DNA of 32,116 nt. It comes from an uncultured Bacteroides sp. GTDB taxonomy: Bacteria; Bacteroidota; Bacteroidia; Bacteroidales; Bacteroidaceae. The stretch covers positions 1-32,116 of the forward strand of contig UQPQ01000031.1 in the NCBI GenBank assembly GCA_900542985.1, written 5' to 3'. Made by a program: the position numbers and the translations under genes. Numbering within the stretch: the stretch's first letter is position 1; each line of letters opens with the position of its first letter. The notes under the pieces are model-generated. The model was given only the letters and a program-made list of their open reading frames with translations. It had not been told where the DNA came from and made no database searches. Positions 16,274 through 25,204 of the stretch are shown piece after piece.

Positions 16274-17297
16274 TTTGGGTGGCACGGTATATCATATTGA
16301 TGAAGATGCCTATAAACTGTTGGATAACTACCTGAACAACCTCCGTTATCATTTCCGTAAGGAAGAGGGGGCGGAAGAAATGGTACGCGATATAGAGATA
16401 CGTATTGCAGAAATTTTTAATGAATATATCCGCTCCGGACAACAGGTAATTACATTGGAGAACGTAGAAGAAGTAATAGCCCGTATGGGTAAACCGGAAG
16501 ATTGGGAAACCGGCGAAAGTGAAACTTCTTCAACTGCTTCTGCTCCTCATACACCGAAGGAAGAAATCAAACGCAAATTGTTCCGTAACCCGGACGACCG
16601 TATTCTGGGTGGTGTGCTTTCCGGATTGTCCGATTATTTCGGGATGGATGTAACCTGGGTACGTCTGGGAGTTTTGTTCCTTGGATTCTTTTTTAATTTC
16701 CTTATCGTGGCCTATCTGATAGCTTGGATTGTGATTCCGGCAGCTCATACGGCTACAGAGAAACTGCAGATGAAGGGACAGCCTATCAATGTGGAGAATA
16801 TAGGGAAAACGGTGACCGATGGATTTGAAAAGGTGAACCATTATGTACAGTCGGAAAAACCTCGTTCTGTATTGGCGCAGCTGGGTAATGCCATTGTGCA
16901 GATAGCTGGATTTGTCATTAAGTTCCTGCTTGTGGTTCTGGCCATTTGTTGTGCCCCTGTGTTGCTGGCCGGATTTGTGGTGTTGTTTGCCATGCTGATG
17001 GTCGCTACCGGGTTGATAGCCAGTATTCCGGCAGCCTTTTATTATATAAGTCCGGAGATTAACTGGGAACTGATAAACAGTGTACCTGCTGCCTCTGTCG
17101 GTTTTGCGTTGTGCGGGCTTTTTGCAGTAGGTATTCCGATGGTAGGTTTGCTTCAGGTTATTATGCAGAGTTTCCATGTATGGCGCCCTATGTCGACAGT
17201 GACCAAGGTTGTACTTATCGTGTTATGGATTCTTGCTGTACTGTTGGGAGGTGTATTTTTCCTTAATCTGCCTTATATTCCGATGATGGAACTGTAA
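16251..17297 (+). CDS. PspC domain-containing membrane protein
   Basis: This 348-residue protein has a soluble N-terminal domain (residues 1-85) that starts TVNLGGTVYHIDEDAYKLLD and ends near VIARMGKPEDWE. A low-complexity Ser/Thr linker leads into a PspC domain at about 105-170 (KLFRNPDDRILGGVLSGLSD, then a long membrane helix). Three or more further membrane helices follow between about 215 and 345. PspC proteins act in phage-shock or envelope-stress responses; the exact role here is unknown. It overlaps the PadR gene by 23 bases, so co-expression is near certain. purT follows from its own promoter. Confidence 0.9.
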   Translation: MKKTLTVNLGGTVYHIDEDAYKLLDNYLNNLRYHFRKEEGAEEMVRDIEIRIAEIFNEYIRSGQQVITLENVEEVIARMGKPEDWETGESETSSTASAPHTPKEEIKRKLFRNPDDRILGGVLSGLSDYFGMDVTWVRLGVLFLGFFFNFLIVAYLIAWIVIPAAHTATEKLQMKGQPINVENIGKTVTDGFEKVNHYVQSEKPRSVLAQLGNAIVQIAGFVIKFLLVVLAICCAPVLLAGFVVLFAMLMVATGLIASIPAAFYYISPEINWELINSVPAASVGFALCGLFAVGIPMVGLLQVIMQSFHVWRPMSTVTKVVLIVLWILAVLLGGVFFLNLPYIPMMEL

Positions 17298-17338
17298 TAA
17301 TCGTAAGATGTATTGTCTTTAATAAGGAAATATTTTCT

Positions 17339-17346
17339 TACCTTTG
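17339..17346 (+). promoter_or_regulatory. purT promoter (-7 box)
   Basis: TACCTTTG is a full TAnnTTTG match, 32 bases before the purT ATG. A TTG at 17313-17315 is 23 bases upstream, slightly farther than usual. Confidence 0.6.
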
Positions 17347-17378
17347 TGCAAAGAAGGATCAAAAAACTTGAAACGAAT

Positions 17379-18548
17379 ATGACTAAGAAAATACTTTTGC
17401 TGGGTTCCGGAGAATTGGGAAAAGAGTTTGTAATAGCAGCTCAACGTTTGGGACAGTACGTAATAGCGTGTGATTCGTATGCAGGTGCACCGGCTATGCA
17501 GGTAGCAGATGCTTGCGAAGTCTTCAGTATGCTGGATGGAGATGCACTTGATAAAGTGGTAGAAAAATATCATCCGGATATTATTGTTCCCGAAATTGAA
17601 GCAATCCGTACGGAACGATTGTATCATTTGGAAAAAGAAGGTATTCAGGTGGTTCCAAGTGCACGTGCCGTAAATTATACCATGAACCGTAAGGCGATTC
17701 GTGATCTGGCAGCTAAGGAACTGGGCTTGAAGACTGCAAAGTATTTTTATGCGACTTCTTTTGAAGAACTGAAAGAGGCTGCAGAAAAAATCGGTTATCC
17801 GTGTGTCATCAAACCGCTGATGTCATCATCGGGAAAAGGACAGTCGGTAGCCAAGGGGCCGGAAGATCTGGAATACTCTTGGGCATATGGCTGTAGCGGA
17901 AGCCGTGGTGATATCAAGGAACTGATTGTAGAAGAGTTTGTCAAGTTCGACAGCGAGATTACTCTGCTGACTGTTACCCAGAAGAATGGTCCGACCTTGT
18001 TCTGCCCGCCAATTGGTCATGTGCAGAAAGGTGGAGATTATCGTGAAAGTTTCCAGCCGGCACACATCGCTCCGGAACATTTGGCAGAAGCACAACGAAT
18101 GGCTGCCAAGGTAACAGAAGCTTTGACCGGAGCTGGTCTTTGGGGAGTAGAGTTTTTCTTGAGTCATGAAAATGGAGTTTATTTCTCCGAACTTTCTCCT
18201 CGTCCGCACGATACCGGTATGGTTACATTGGCCAATACTCAGAACTTGAATGAATTTGAACTTCATCTGTATGCGGTGCTGGGATTACCTATTCCAGGTA
18301 TTACTCAGGAACACATTGGAGCAAGTGCAGTCATCTTGTCGCCTATTGCCAGCCAGGAAAAACCGCGCTATCGTGGAGAAGAGTTGGTTTGTTCGCAGCC
18401 TAATACGTATCTTCGTATCTTCGGAAAACCTTATACTAAGTTGAACCGCCGTATGGGAGTAGTGGTATGCTACGATAAAAACGATGGAGACCTTGATGCA
18501 TTGCGCGATAAGTGTAAAGCACTGGCCAACAAAGTAGAAGTGTATTAA
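17379..18548 (+). CDS. purT: Formate-dependent phosphoribosylglycinamide formyltransferase (PurT)
   Basis: This ATP-grasp enzyme formylates GAR to FGAR using formate and ATP, an alternative to the folate-dependent PurN. The 389-residue protein starts [22 protein letters not shown] and has [24 protein letters not shown] (ATP loop), [17 protein letters not shown] and [16 protein letters not shown] (metal binding). Length is close to E. coli PurT (392). The start at 17379 is used because the longer frame would begin upstream of the -7 box. It is a single-gene unit ended by a strong terminator. Use of formate fits an anaerobe that makes formate. Confidence 0.96.
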   Translation: MTKKILLLGSGELGKEFVIAAQRLGQYVIACDSYAGAPAMQVADACEVFSMLDGDALDKVVEKYHPDIIVPEIEAIRTERLYHLEKEGIQVVPSARAVNYTMNRKAIRDLAAKELGLKTAKYFYATSFEELKEAAEKIGYPCVIKPLMSSSGKGQSVAKGPEDLEYSWAYGCSGSRGDIKELIVEEFVKFDSEITLLTVTQKNGPTLFCPPIGHVQKGGDYRESFQPAHIAPEHLAEAQRMAAKVTEALTGAGLWGVEFFLSHENGVYFSELSPRPHDTGMVTLANTQNLNEFELHLYAVLGLPIPGITQEHIGASAVILSPIASQEKPRYRGEELVCSQPNTYLRIFGKPYTKLNRRMGVVVCYDKNDGDLDALRDKCKALANKVEVY

Positions 18549-18566
18549 AATATAGATAATATAAGG

Positions 18567-18621
18567 AAAACAGCCGAGGTGGTAGTCGTAGGTAATAACG
18601 GCAGACCTTGGCTGTTTTTTT
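18567..18621 (+). terminator. Terminator after purT
   Basis: Arms 18567-18580 and 18605-18618 pair over 14 bp with one G-U, and a T7 run begins inside the second arm. The loop is 24 bases. It ends 22 bases before the next start codon. Confidence 0.85.
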
Positions 18622-18642
18622 ATTTCTGAAAAATAAACCGTT

Positions 18643-19365
18643 ATGGAAGAGTATCGTTTGGACGGGAAGACCGTAAAGGAACATTTGCTGCACCTCTCGG
18701 AATATGGTAATAAGCCTTTTACAAAAGGGTTGCATCCGGGAGTAGAGCATATATTGGGCATCCGGATTCCCGATTTGCGCAAACTGGCTGCTCGCATCGC
18801 AAAAAGGGAAGATTGGAAAGATTATCTTGAGACTGCCGGTACTTTCTACATGGAAGAACGTATGTTGCAGGGAATGGTATTGGGGTATATTCACCCTGAT
18901 GAGAAACTGGAATGTTATCTGGACCGTGTGTCCCGTTTTGTCCGTCTCATTAACAGCTGGTCAGTATGCGATACATTTAAGTTTGCAGGTGGAAAGAGAT
19001 TTGTAGAAAAACATCGCCAATCACTATGGGAGTATCTAGTAGGCTGGATGCATGCCAAAGAAGAGTATGAAATCCGTTTCGGTGTAGTGATGTCGATGAC
19101 TTATTTTATAGAACCGGAATATATTGATGAATTGTTACTGGAGTACGACCGTATCAGTCACGAAGCATATTATGTAAAGATGGCAGTAGCCTGGGCACTT
19201 TCGGTTTGCATGGTTAAGTTTCCCGAAAAAACGCTGCATTATCTGCAATACAGCCATCTGGATGACTTTACCTATAATAAATCTATTCAAAAAATGATAG
19301 AATCTTACCGTATTACAGATACACAGAAACAGGTGCTCCGGCAGATGCGCAGAAGCACCCGGTGA
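18643..19365 (+). CDS. AlkD-like DNA alkylation repair protein
   Basis: This 240-residue, all-helical HEAT-like repeat protein is of the AlkC/AlkD family of DNA glycosylases, which remove alkylated bases without flipping them. The residues known from Bacillus cereus AlkD (W109, D113, R148) have counterparts with identical spacing: W106 and D110 in NSWSVCD, and R145 in EYEIRFGVV. Activity is therefore likely retained. It follows the purT terminator and meets rlmH tail to tail with only four bases between the stops. No strong promoter box is visible in the 22-base gap, so read-through past the terminator or a weak promoter is possible. Confidence 0.88.
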   Translation: MEEYRLDGKTVKEHLLHLSEYGNKPFTKGLHPGVEHILGIRIPDLRKLAARIAKREDWKDYLETAGTFYMEERMLQGMVLGYIHPDEKLECYLDRVSRFVRLINSWSVCDTFKFAGGKRFVEKHRQSLWEYLVGWMHAKEEYEIRFGVVMSMTYFIEPEYIDELLLEYDRISHEAYYVKMAVAWALSVCMVKFPEKTLHYLQYSHLDDFTYNKSIQKMIESYRITDTQKQVLRQMRRSTR

Positions 19366-19369
19366 GGTT

Positions 19370-19843
19370 TTATTCGTGATGATACGGGCCGTTGTTCAGA
19401 ATTGTCATAGCCCGATAAAGCTGTTCCACAAAAATCAGTCGGATCATCTGATGGGAGAAAGTCATCTTCGACAGGGAAATCTTTTCCTGTGCAGCCCCAT
19501 AAACGGCTTGGGAAAAGCCATAAGGTCCGCCGATGATGAATACCAGCCGCTTGTTTACGGTATGCATTTTCCGTTCTATCCAGTTGGCAAACTCAATAGA
19601 GCGGAATTCCTTGCCATGCTCGTCCAGCAGTACTACCACATCTCCCGGCTGCAAAGCTTTCAGAATAAGCTCTCCTTCTTTCTCTTTCTGTTGCTCCATG
19701 CTGAGGCTTTTGGTATTCTTCAGTTCCGGAATCACTTCAATATCGAACGAGGTATAATGTTTGGTACGTTCGGTGTAGTCGTTGATGGCAGCGATATAAT
19801 GTTTTTCTACAGTCTTTCCTACGACGAGCAATGTAAATTTCAT
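19370..19843 (-). CDS. rlmH: 23S rRNA (pseudouridine1915-N3)-methyltransferase (RlmH)
   Basis: This SPOUT-class methyltransferase modifies m3-psi1915 in helix 69 of 23S rRNA and acts on 70S ribosomes. The 157-residue protein shows LLDEHGKEFRSIEFANWIE, the SAM-binding knot FIIGGPYGFS and the family C-terminus LSLSKMTFSHQMIR ... EQLYRAMTILNNGPYHHE. Length is normal. It is transcribed from a consensus promoter inside the first copy of a duplicated 64-bp repeat, with a 5' leader of roughly 23 bases. Confidence 0.97.
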   Translation of the reverse strand: MKFTLLVVGKTVEKHYIAAINDYTERTKHYTSFDIEVIPELKNTKSLSMEQQKEKEGELILKALQPGDVVVLLDEHGKEFRSIEFANWIERKMHTVNKRLVFIIGGPYGFSQAVYGAAQEKISLSKMTFSHQMIRLIFVEQLYRAMTILNNGPYHHE

Positions 19844-19872
19844 ATAGTGAGTATTAATTACAATATTTTATG

Positions 19873-19903
19873 CAAAGATAGTGAAAGGTGAGAGTAGTGC
19901 CAA
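19873..19903 (-). promoter_or_regulatory. rlmH promoter
   Basis: On the minus strand TTGG (19900-19903), a 19-base spacer and TATCTTTG (19873-19880) match the Bacteroides primary sigma consensus. The whole element is part of repeat copy 1. Confidence 0.7.
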
Positions 19904-20021
19904 GCCAAAAGCTTGCTTTTGAGTGAAGGCAATACCGAACCGCCTCCTGTCTTCTGAAAAGATAGTGAAAGGTGAGAGTAGTGCCAAGCCAAAAGCTCGC
20001 TTTTGAGTGAAGGTAATGCCG
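19874..20021. repeat. Two direct copies of a 64-bp promoter-bearing repeat
   Basis: Copy 1 (19874-19937) and copy 2 (19958-20021) differ at only three positions by eye and are 84 bp apart. Each holds a small dyad, AAAAGC-NN-GCTTTT, and the -33/spacer/-7 core of the rlmH promoter. In copy 2 the -7 box ends TTTT instead of TTTG, so it should be weaker. This could be a local duplication or two members of a dispersed intergenic repeat family. Confidence 0.85.
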
Positions 20022-20066
20022 GGGTATCTTTTGTTTTATCTGTAAGTGAATAAAACCCCTTTACTG

Positions 20067-20097
20067 TTTGTGGAGACTGATATTATCTGTATTTTTA
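20067..20097 (+). promoter_or_regulatory. Promoter of the AraC gene
   Basis: TTTG (20067-20070), a 19-base spacer and TATTTTTA (20090-20097) match the consensus except for the last base of the -7 box. It lies 24 bases before the ATG. Confidence 0.55.
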
Positions 20098-20121
20098 CTA
20101 TGAAGATTTATTAGAAGACTA

Positions 20122-21006
20122 ATGGACAATACAAGTGCTTTTTCGATTTCAGCTTTGCTGGAGCATGATATTCAGGAACTTAAAGGAAAACGATTGGCGG
20201 ATGTATTTCGCTTGATTTCCTTTATACCAGGAGAGACCTATGGGCCACACAGCCATTTGCGTATTGAGATTAACTATGTAAAAAAAGGGAGTTGTATTCT
20301 GCATTTGGAACAGGAAAGTATTACTTTTCGTGAAGGAGAGCTGATGTTTATTACTCCTAATGTAAAACATAAGTTCGAAGCTGGGCATAAAGGAACACAA
20401 TTGATGCAATTGGAGTTTCTTCCAGAGTTGTTTTCACGTTTTGTATTGGATATGGAAACGGAAGATCATAATAATATGTCTTTTACTTCTTTTTTATTTT
20501 CAGGAAAGCATAAAGTGATGAAGATTGTGAATGATATGCGTATGGTAAGGGTTATTCAGGAAATTATTAATGAACTGCAAACCAAACCTTTTTATTATGA
20601 CTATCAGGTGATATTGCTTTACATTGAGCTACAGATTCTAATTTACCGTTATGTAAAAGAACAACTTTTTTCGGGTTGTGGAAATGCAGTATTGAAAAAA
20701 GCGATTGATTATATGTATCAGCATTACCCTCTGAATGTGACAATGGATGAAGTTGCCTTATATGCCGGAGTAAGTGGGCGATATTTACGTTATCTTTTTT
20801 CGCAGAATCTTAATATTACACCTGTAGATTATCTGAATCAGATTCGGGTGAATAAAGCATTTTCTTTATTAAAAACTTCCAATCTTTCGGTGAAAGAGGT
20901 CAGTTTTCAGTGTGGGTTTCGCTCTCCTCAATATTTTTCCAGAATCTTTAAACAGTTTATGGGTTTTTCTCCTCGTAAGATAGAATACGAACATACTTCC
21001 GTATAG
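20122..21006 (+). CDS. AraC family transcriptional regulator
   Basis: This 294-residue protein has an N-terminal cupin-type sensor (about residues 25-100, with PGETYGPHSHLRIEINYVKKG and FREGELMFITPNVKH) and a C-terminal AraC double helix-turn-helix (about 190-290, ending FQCGFRSPQYFSRIFKQFMGFSPRKI). This layout is typical of sugar-responsive regulators, not of hybrid two-component SusR types. It lies directly upstream of a GH2 glycosidase gene on the same strand (121-base gap, separate promoter), so control of that gene by a sugar released from its substrate is a fair inference. Confidence 0.93.
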   Translation: MDNTSAFSISALLEHDIQELKGKRLADVFRLISFIPGETYGPHSHLRIEINYVKKGSCILHLEQESITFREGELMFITPNVKHKFEAGHKGTQLMQLEFLPELFSRFVLDMETEDHNNMSFTSFLFSGKHKVMKIVNDMRMVRVIQEIINELQTKPFYYDYQVILLYIELQILIYRYVKEQLFSGCGNAVLKKAIDYMYQHYPLNVTMDEVALYAGVSGRYLRYLFSQNLNITPVDYLNQIRVNKAFSLLKTSNLSVKEVSFQCGFRSPQYFSRIFKQFMGFSPRKIEYEHTSV

Positions 21007-21064
21007 TATATCTTTATATTCATACTCTTCCGTTTTGTATAAAATAGAATTTTTTTTGAATGTA

Positions 21065-21092
21065 TTTGGGCAGAGAAAATACTATAATTTTG
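21065..21092 (+). promoter_or_regulatory. Possible promoter of the GH2 gene
   Basis: TTTG at 21065-21068 and TAATTTTG at 21085-21092 match the boxes, but the spacer is 16 bases, shorter than usual. That would fit a promoter needing an activator such as the upstream AraC protein. The ATG is 35 bases downstream. Confidence 0.45.
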
Positions 21093-21127
21093 CTCTTATA
21101 AAACAAATAAAAAACGGATAGTATACA

Positions 21128-24106
21128 ATGAAAAACAACTTGAAATGGGGGATGGTCATTGCCTGTATGTGTATAGGCCCGAATATAATAAGTGGTGCAA
21201 ACAATTCTGCCGAACATCATACATATTGGTTACCTGATAAAGTGATAACAGTAGAGAGTCCGATACTGTCTCTGAATGGGGAATGGGAATTGAAGTATTC
21301 GGCAAAAAGTAAATGGACGAAAGTTGAAGTTCCCGGAGAAGTCGCTATGCAGGGCTATGCTATTGAACATGATAAGCCTTTTTTGTACAGAAAAAGAATA
21401 GTGGTTCCCAAAGAGTATGCGGGAAAGCGAGTGATATTACGTTTTGATGGGGTATATAGTTATGCGCGTCTTAAGATAAACGGGAAGTTTGTAAGAGAAC
21501 ATTGGGGTGGATTTACCCGATGGGAAACAGATGTGACTTCATTCTTAAAAATAGGAGGGAAGAATGAAATCGTTTTGGAGGTAACCGACAGACTGGATGA
21601 AATATCGTATGCTTCCGGATATGCACATCATCCGATAGGGGGAATTCTTCGGGACGTAACGTTATTTGCGATGCCGGAAAACCATTTGCATGATATTTAT
21701 GTAGAAACAGACTTGGATTCTTTATATAAAGATGCAGAGTTGCGGGTAAAATGTGTGTATGAAGGCTCTTTGGGTGCTGATGTTGTTTTTAGTCTGATTG
21801 CTCCCGATGGAAAAGAGGTCCGACTTCCTGAAAATAAACGCTCGCTGAAAGTTGGGGAAAATGAGTATTCATTTAATATATCTAATCCCCTGAAATGGGA
21901 TGCCGAACACCCTCATTTATATACATTGAAAGTTTCACTTCAAAAAGATGGAAAAGTACAAACTGTGTTTTCCCGTTCGGTAGGATTCCGTGAGGTAGAA
22001 GTATCGGGCGACAGGATGCTGGTTAATGGTAGACAGGTAAAATTGCGTGGAGCTTGCAGGCACGATATCCATCCAAAACTGGGGCGTACCACTTCTGCCG
22101 AGTTGGACAGTTTGGATGTGGTACTCTTTAAAGAAGCAAATATGAACTTTGTAAGAACTTCACATTATCCTCCAACTGAACGCTTCCTTCAGTATTGTGA
22201 CCGTTATGGTATTTATGTGGAAAGCGAGTCGGCTGTTTGTTTTGTGGATACACATCGTCAGAAAAATTATGCTCCGGGACGTACTCAAAATGATACGGCT
22301 TATACCCATCGTTATTTGGGACAATGTCAGGAAATGGTAAAAGCTTTTCGTTCACATCCGTCTATCTTGTTTTGGAGTATTGGCAATGAAAGTATGTATG
22401 GTACTAATTTCCAACTTTGCTATGATTGGGTAAAGAAGACAGATCGTACACGTCCGGTTATATTTAGTTATCCGGGTACAGTTCCGGCAGACAAGAAGAT
22501 TTTTGATATCTTGAGTATGCATTACCAAGATGTATATGGCAATTTGGAACAATGGGGTAAGGTGACTCGTGGATTCCAGGGCGAAGGTATTCCGGTTGTC
22601 TTCGATGAATGGGCACATCCGGCATGTTATACGTATGCTACTTTACGGACAGATCCTAATATACGTGAATTTTGGGGAAAATCTCTTGACATGATGTGGA
22701 GCGGATTATTTGATGCTCGTGGTGGCTTGGGAGGAGCCATTTGGGGGTATATTGATGAAACTTTTGCTTTGCCGGAACCTAAAGTGGGGGAAGCATACTG
22801 GAAAGAGTTTGCACATACCGCCAAGCCGGAAGGTTTCCGTGGAAATTGTGTCGGGTATGGAGAATGGGGAATTGTGGATGTCTGGAGAAGAAAGAAACCG
22901 GAATTTTGGTCGACTAAAAAAGCATATTCTCCGGTGCGTTTAATGACAGAAAGAGAGGTAGCATATACTGCAGGACAACCTGTTGTATTGACTGTATATA
23001 ACCGTTTTGACCATACCAATCTGAATGAGATAAAGGCCGTTTATACGTATAAAGGGCAACAGGGGGAAGCTATACTGTCGGCAGTAGATCCTCATCAGAA
23101 AGGAATACTGACTATTCCGGAAAAAGCATGGGAAGAAGGAGAACTAGTACAGATAGAATTTTATTCAAAAGATAATTCCTTGATAGATAAATATCAGTTG
23201 GTATTGGGCAGTGAGGAGGTTCAGTTGCCTGCTGCACAGATTTCAGGAGCATTGTCTATAAGTGAAGATGCAGAAAAGGTTCTTGTGAAAGGCAATAATT
23301 TTGAAATACCTTTTGATAAAGAAACCGGACTCATTGTAAATGCGAAGGTGGGTGATGAGGTATTGATACAGAAAGGTCCGTTTTTGAATGCATATGTCAA
23401 TTTGAATCATCTTTCTGGAGCAGAGGTCCGGAAAATTGCAGATCATTATGCTGTATTGGAAACTGAATGGAAGAAAACATCTTTCTCATATCATGAAGAT
23501 GGAAACTGTGTGTATGTAACTTTAAAAGGTACATATAAAGATATAAAAGTAAGTTTCAGAATCAAGGTGACAGCTTCTGGAGAACTTTCTGTAAATTATA
23601 CGACAGACAGATTGCCTAATGGCTTTTTGCGTGAAACAGGTCTTTTATTCTGGGTAAACGATGATATAAAGACATTGGACTGGAAACGGAAAGGATATTG
23701 GGATTACTATCCGGAAGGTGAATTGTCTGGAAATGAGGGTACAGTTTCACTCTATAATGTCTATAAGCCTTTGTATGGTGAGCGTCCGGAACAACCTTGG
23801 GTGATGGATACGCATAATTATTATTATTGGTCGGATAAAGGTGCTGCTTGCAATACACCGCTGACTCAAATAGCAAAAGGTATGAAGGAGAATATTTATT
23901 ATTATACCCTTTGTACTTTGAACCATAAACTTTCTGTTATCTCGCCCGATGCATCTGTAGCATGCAGAATGGATAAAGCAGAGGAAGGAACACTTAAACT
24001 TTATATAAATAATCGTTGGGATTATCCTGAAATAGCATGGGGAAACTTCTGTAAAACACTAGAAGCCCTGCCATGTTATGGTGAAATTAATATCCGATTG
24101 AATTAA
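21128..24106 (+). CDS. Secreted GH2 glycosidase (beta-galactosidase-like)
   Basis: This 992-residue enzyme has a signal peptide (residues 1-23). Its order is GH2 sugar-binding domain (about 45-185), immunoglobulin-like domain (about 190-290), TIM barrel (about 290-600), then C-terminal beta domains. E421 in WSIGNES is the acid/base and E494 in VVFDEWAHP the likely nucleophile. The length and C-terminal domains resemble LacZ-type beta-galactosidases, but GH2 also contains beta-glucuronidases and mannosidases, so specificity is open. It follows an AraC regulator and ends with a strong hairpin. No susC/susD pair is nearby. Confidence 0.9.
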   Translation: MKNNLKWGMVIACMCIGPNIISGANNSAEHHTYWLPDKVITVESPILSLNGEWELKYSAKSKWTKVEVPGEVAMQGYAIEHDKPFLYRKRIVVPKEYAGKRVILRFDGVYSYARLKINGKFVREHWGGFTRWETDVTSFLKIGGKNEIVLEVTDRLDEISYASGYAHHPIGGILRDVTLFAMPENHLHDIYVETDLDSLYKDAELRVKCVYEGSLGADVVFSLIAPDGKEVRLPENKRSLKVGENEYSFNISNPLKWDAEHPHLYTLKVSLQKDGKVQTVFSRSVGFREVEVSGDRMLVNGRQVKLRGACRHDIHPKLGRTTSAELDSLDVVLFKEANMNFVRTSHYPPTERFLQYCDRYGIYVESESAVCFVDTHRQKNYAPGRTQNDTAYTHRYLGQCQEMVKAFRSHPSILFWSIGNESMYGTNFQLCYDWVKKTDRTRPVIFSYPGTVPADKKIFDILSMHYQDVYGNLEQWGKVTRGFQGEGIPVVFDEWAHPACYTYATLRTDPNIREFWGKSLDMMWSGLFDARGGLGGAIWGYIDETFALPEPKVGEAYWKEFAHTAKPEGFRGNCVGYGEWGIVDVWRRKKPEFWSTKKAYSPVRLMTEREVAYTAGQPVVLTVYNRFDHTNLNEIKAVYTYKGQQGEAILSAVDPHQKGILTIPEKAWEEGELVQIEFYSKDNSLIDKYQLVLGSEEVQLPAAQISGALSISEDAEKVLVKGNNFEIPFDKETGLIVNAKVGDEVLIQKGPFLNAYVNLNHLSGAEVRKIADHYAVLETEWKKTSFSYHEDGNCVYVTLKGTYKDIKVSFRIKVTASGELSVNYTTDRLPNGFLRETGLLFWVNDDIKTLDWKRKGYWDYYPEGELSGNEGTVSLYNVYKPLYGERPEQPWVMDTHNYYYWSDKGAACNTPLTQIAKGMKENIYYYTLCTLNHKLSVISPDASVACRMDKAEEGTLKLYINNRWDYPEIAWGNFCKTLEALPCYGEINIRLN

Positions 24107-24137
24107 AAGATAGAAAGCAAAAAAAGTCTCTTCGATA

Positions 24138-24177
24138 AAGGCGTATATCTATATATTACTATGTAGATGTACGCCTT
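24138..24177 (+). terminator. Hairpin terminator after the GH2 gene
   Basis: Arms 24138-24155 and 24160-24177 form an 18-bp stem with two G-U pairs and a 4-base loop. A loosely U-rich stretch follows, so it is a weaker match to the classical form on the 3' side. Confidence 0.65.
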
Positions 24178-24224
24178 CATAGTTTATATTTTAAATTCGG
24201 AGAAAGAGATAAGAAAATAATATG

Positions 24225-24232
24225 TACCTTTG
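24225..24232 (+). promoter_or_regulatory. nadC promoter (-7 box)
   Basis: TACCTTTG is a full TAnnTTTG match, 33 bases before the nadC ATG. No good -33 element was found. Confidence 0.6.
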
Positions 24233-24265
24233 CTTTATAAATAATCATTTAAAACAGAATAGAAA

Positions 24266-25120
24266 ATGGACGAGAAAGTTGTAAAAGACCTGATTGATCG
24301 TTTGATTGATTTATCGTTTGCCGAAGATATAGGTGACGGTGACCATACTACGTTGTCGTGTATCCCTGCCGATGCAATGGGAAAGTCGAAACTTCTGATT
24401 AAGGAAGAAGGTATTCTGGCTGGTATTGAAATTGCCAAGGAAGTATTTGCGCGTTTCGACCCAAGCATGAAGGTAGAAGTCTTTATCCAGGATGGTACTC
24501 ATGTAAAACCAGGTGATGTGGCTATGGTAGTGGAAGGAAAGGTTCAGTCTTTGCTTCAGACAGAGCGTCTGATGCTGAACATCATGCAGCGAATGAGTGG
24601 TATTGCTACTATGACTCACAGATATGTAGAGCGTCTGGAAGGAACTAAAACCCGTGTATTGGATACCAGAAAGACAACTCCGGGTATGCGTATTCTGGAA
24701 AAGATGGCTGTGAAAATCGGTGGAGGGGTAAACCATCGCATCGGTCTGTTCGATATGATTCTGTTGAAAGATAATCATGTGGATTTTGCCGGAGGTATTG
24801 ATAAAGCCATTACTCGTGCGAAGGAATATTGCAAGGAAAAAGGTAAGAATCTGAAGATTGAAATCGAAGTACGTAATTTCGATGAATTGCAGCAAGTGCT
24901 CGATTTAGGTGGTGTAGACCGCATTATGCTGGACAACTTTACACCAGCTGATACAAAGAAGGCTGTAGAAATGGTAGGTGGTCGCTATGAGTTGGAATCA
25001 TCAGGCGGTATTACATTCGATACTTTACGCGACTATGCAGAGTGTGGTGTTGACTTTATTTCTGTAGGAGCGTTGACTCACTCTGTAAAAGGATTGGATA
25101 TGAGCTTTAAGGCTTGCTGA
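24266..25120 (+). CDS. nadC: Quinolinate phosphoribosyltransferase (NadC)
   Basis: This enzyme makes nicotinate mononucleotide from quinolinate and PRPP, releasing CO2, in de novo NAD synthesis. The 284-residue protein has the family signatures FAEDIGDGDHTT, LNIMQRMSGIAT, VLDTRKTTPGMR, KIGGGVNHRIGLFDMILLKDNH and ESSGGI. Length is normal. It stands alone here, without nadA or nadB, and is ended by a bidirectional-looking terminator. Confidence 0.97.
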   Translation: MDEKVVKDLIDRLIDLSFAEDIGDGDHTTLSCIPADAMGKSKLLIKEEGILAGIEIAKEVFARFDPSMKVEVFIQDGTHVKPGDVAMVVEGKVQSLLQTERLMLNIMQRMSGIATMTHRYVERLEGTKTRVLDTRKTTPGMRILEKMAVKIGGGVNHRIGLFDMILLKDNHVDFAGGIDKAITRAKEYCKEKGKNLKIEIEVRNFDELQQVLDLGGVDRIMLDNFTPADTKKAVEMVGGRYELESSGGITFDTLRDYAECGVDFISVGALTHSVKGLDMSFKAC

Positions 25121-25149
25121 TAACAAGTTTTTAAAATGCCATAAATAAG

Positions 25150-25190
25150 AAAAGGTTTCGGTGATCTGGAGAAATCATCGGAACCTTTTT
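25150..25190. terminator. Terminator between nadC and the AraC-type pseudogene
   Basis: Arms 25150-25165 and 25174-25189 form a 16-bp stem with two G-U pairs and an 8-base loop. A T5 run ends the plus side, and an A4 run lies on the other side. It can serve both convergent genes. Confidence 0.8.
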
Positions 25191-25204
25191 CTGTGAAGTG
25201 ATGG

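Noticed and set aside
17313..17378. Longer purT start
   Set aside because: It would place the start codon upstream of the -7 box, and the added residues have no family similarity.
19874..20021. Insertion sequence ends
   Set aside because: The two copies are direct, not inverted, are only 84 bp apart, and no transposase lies between them.
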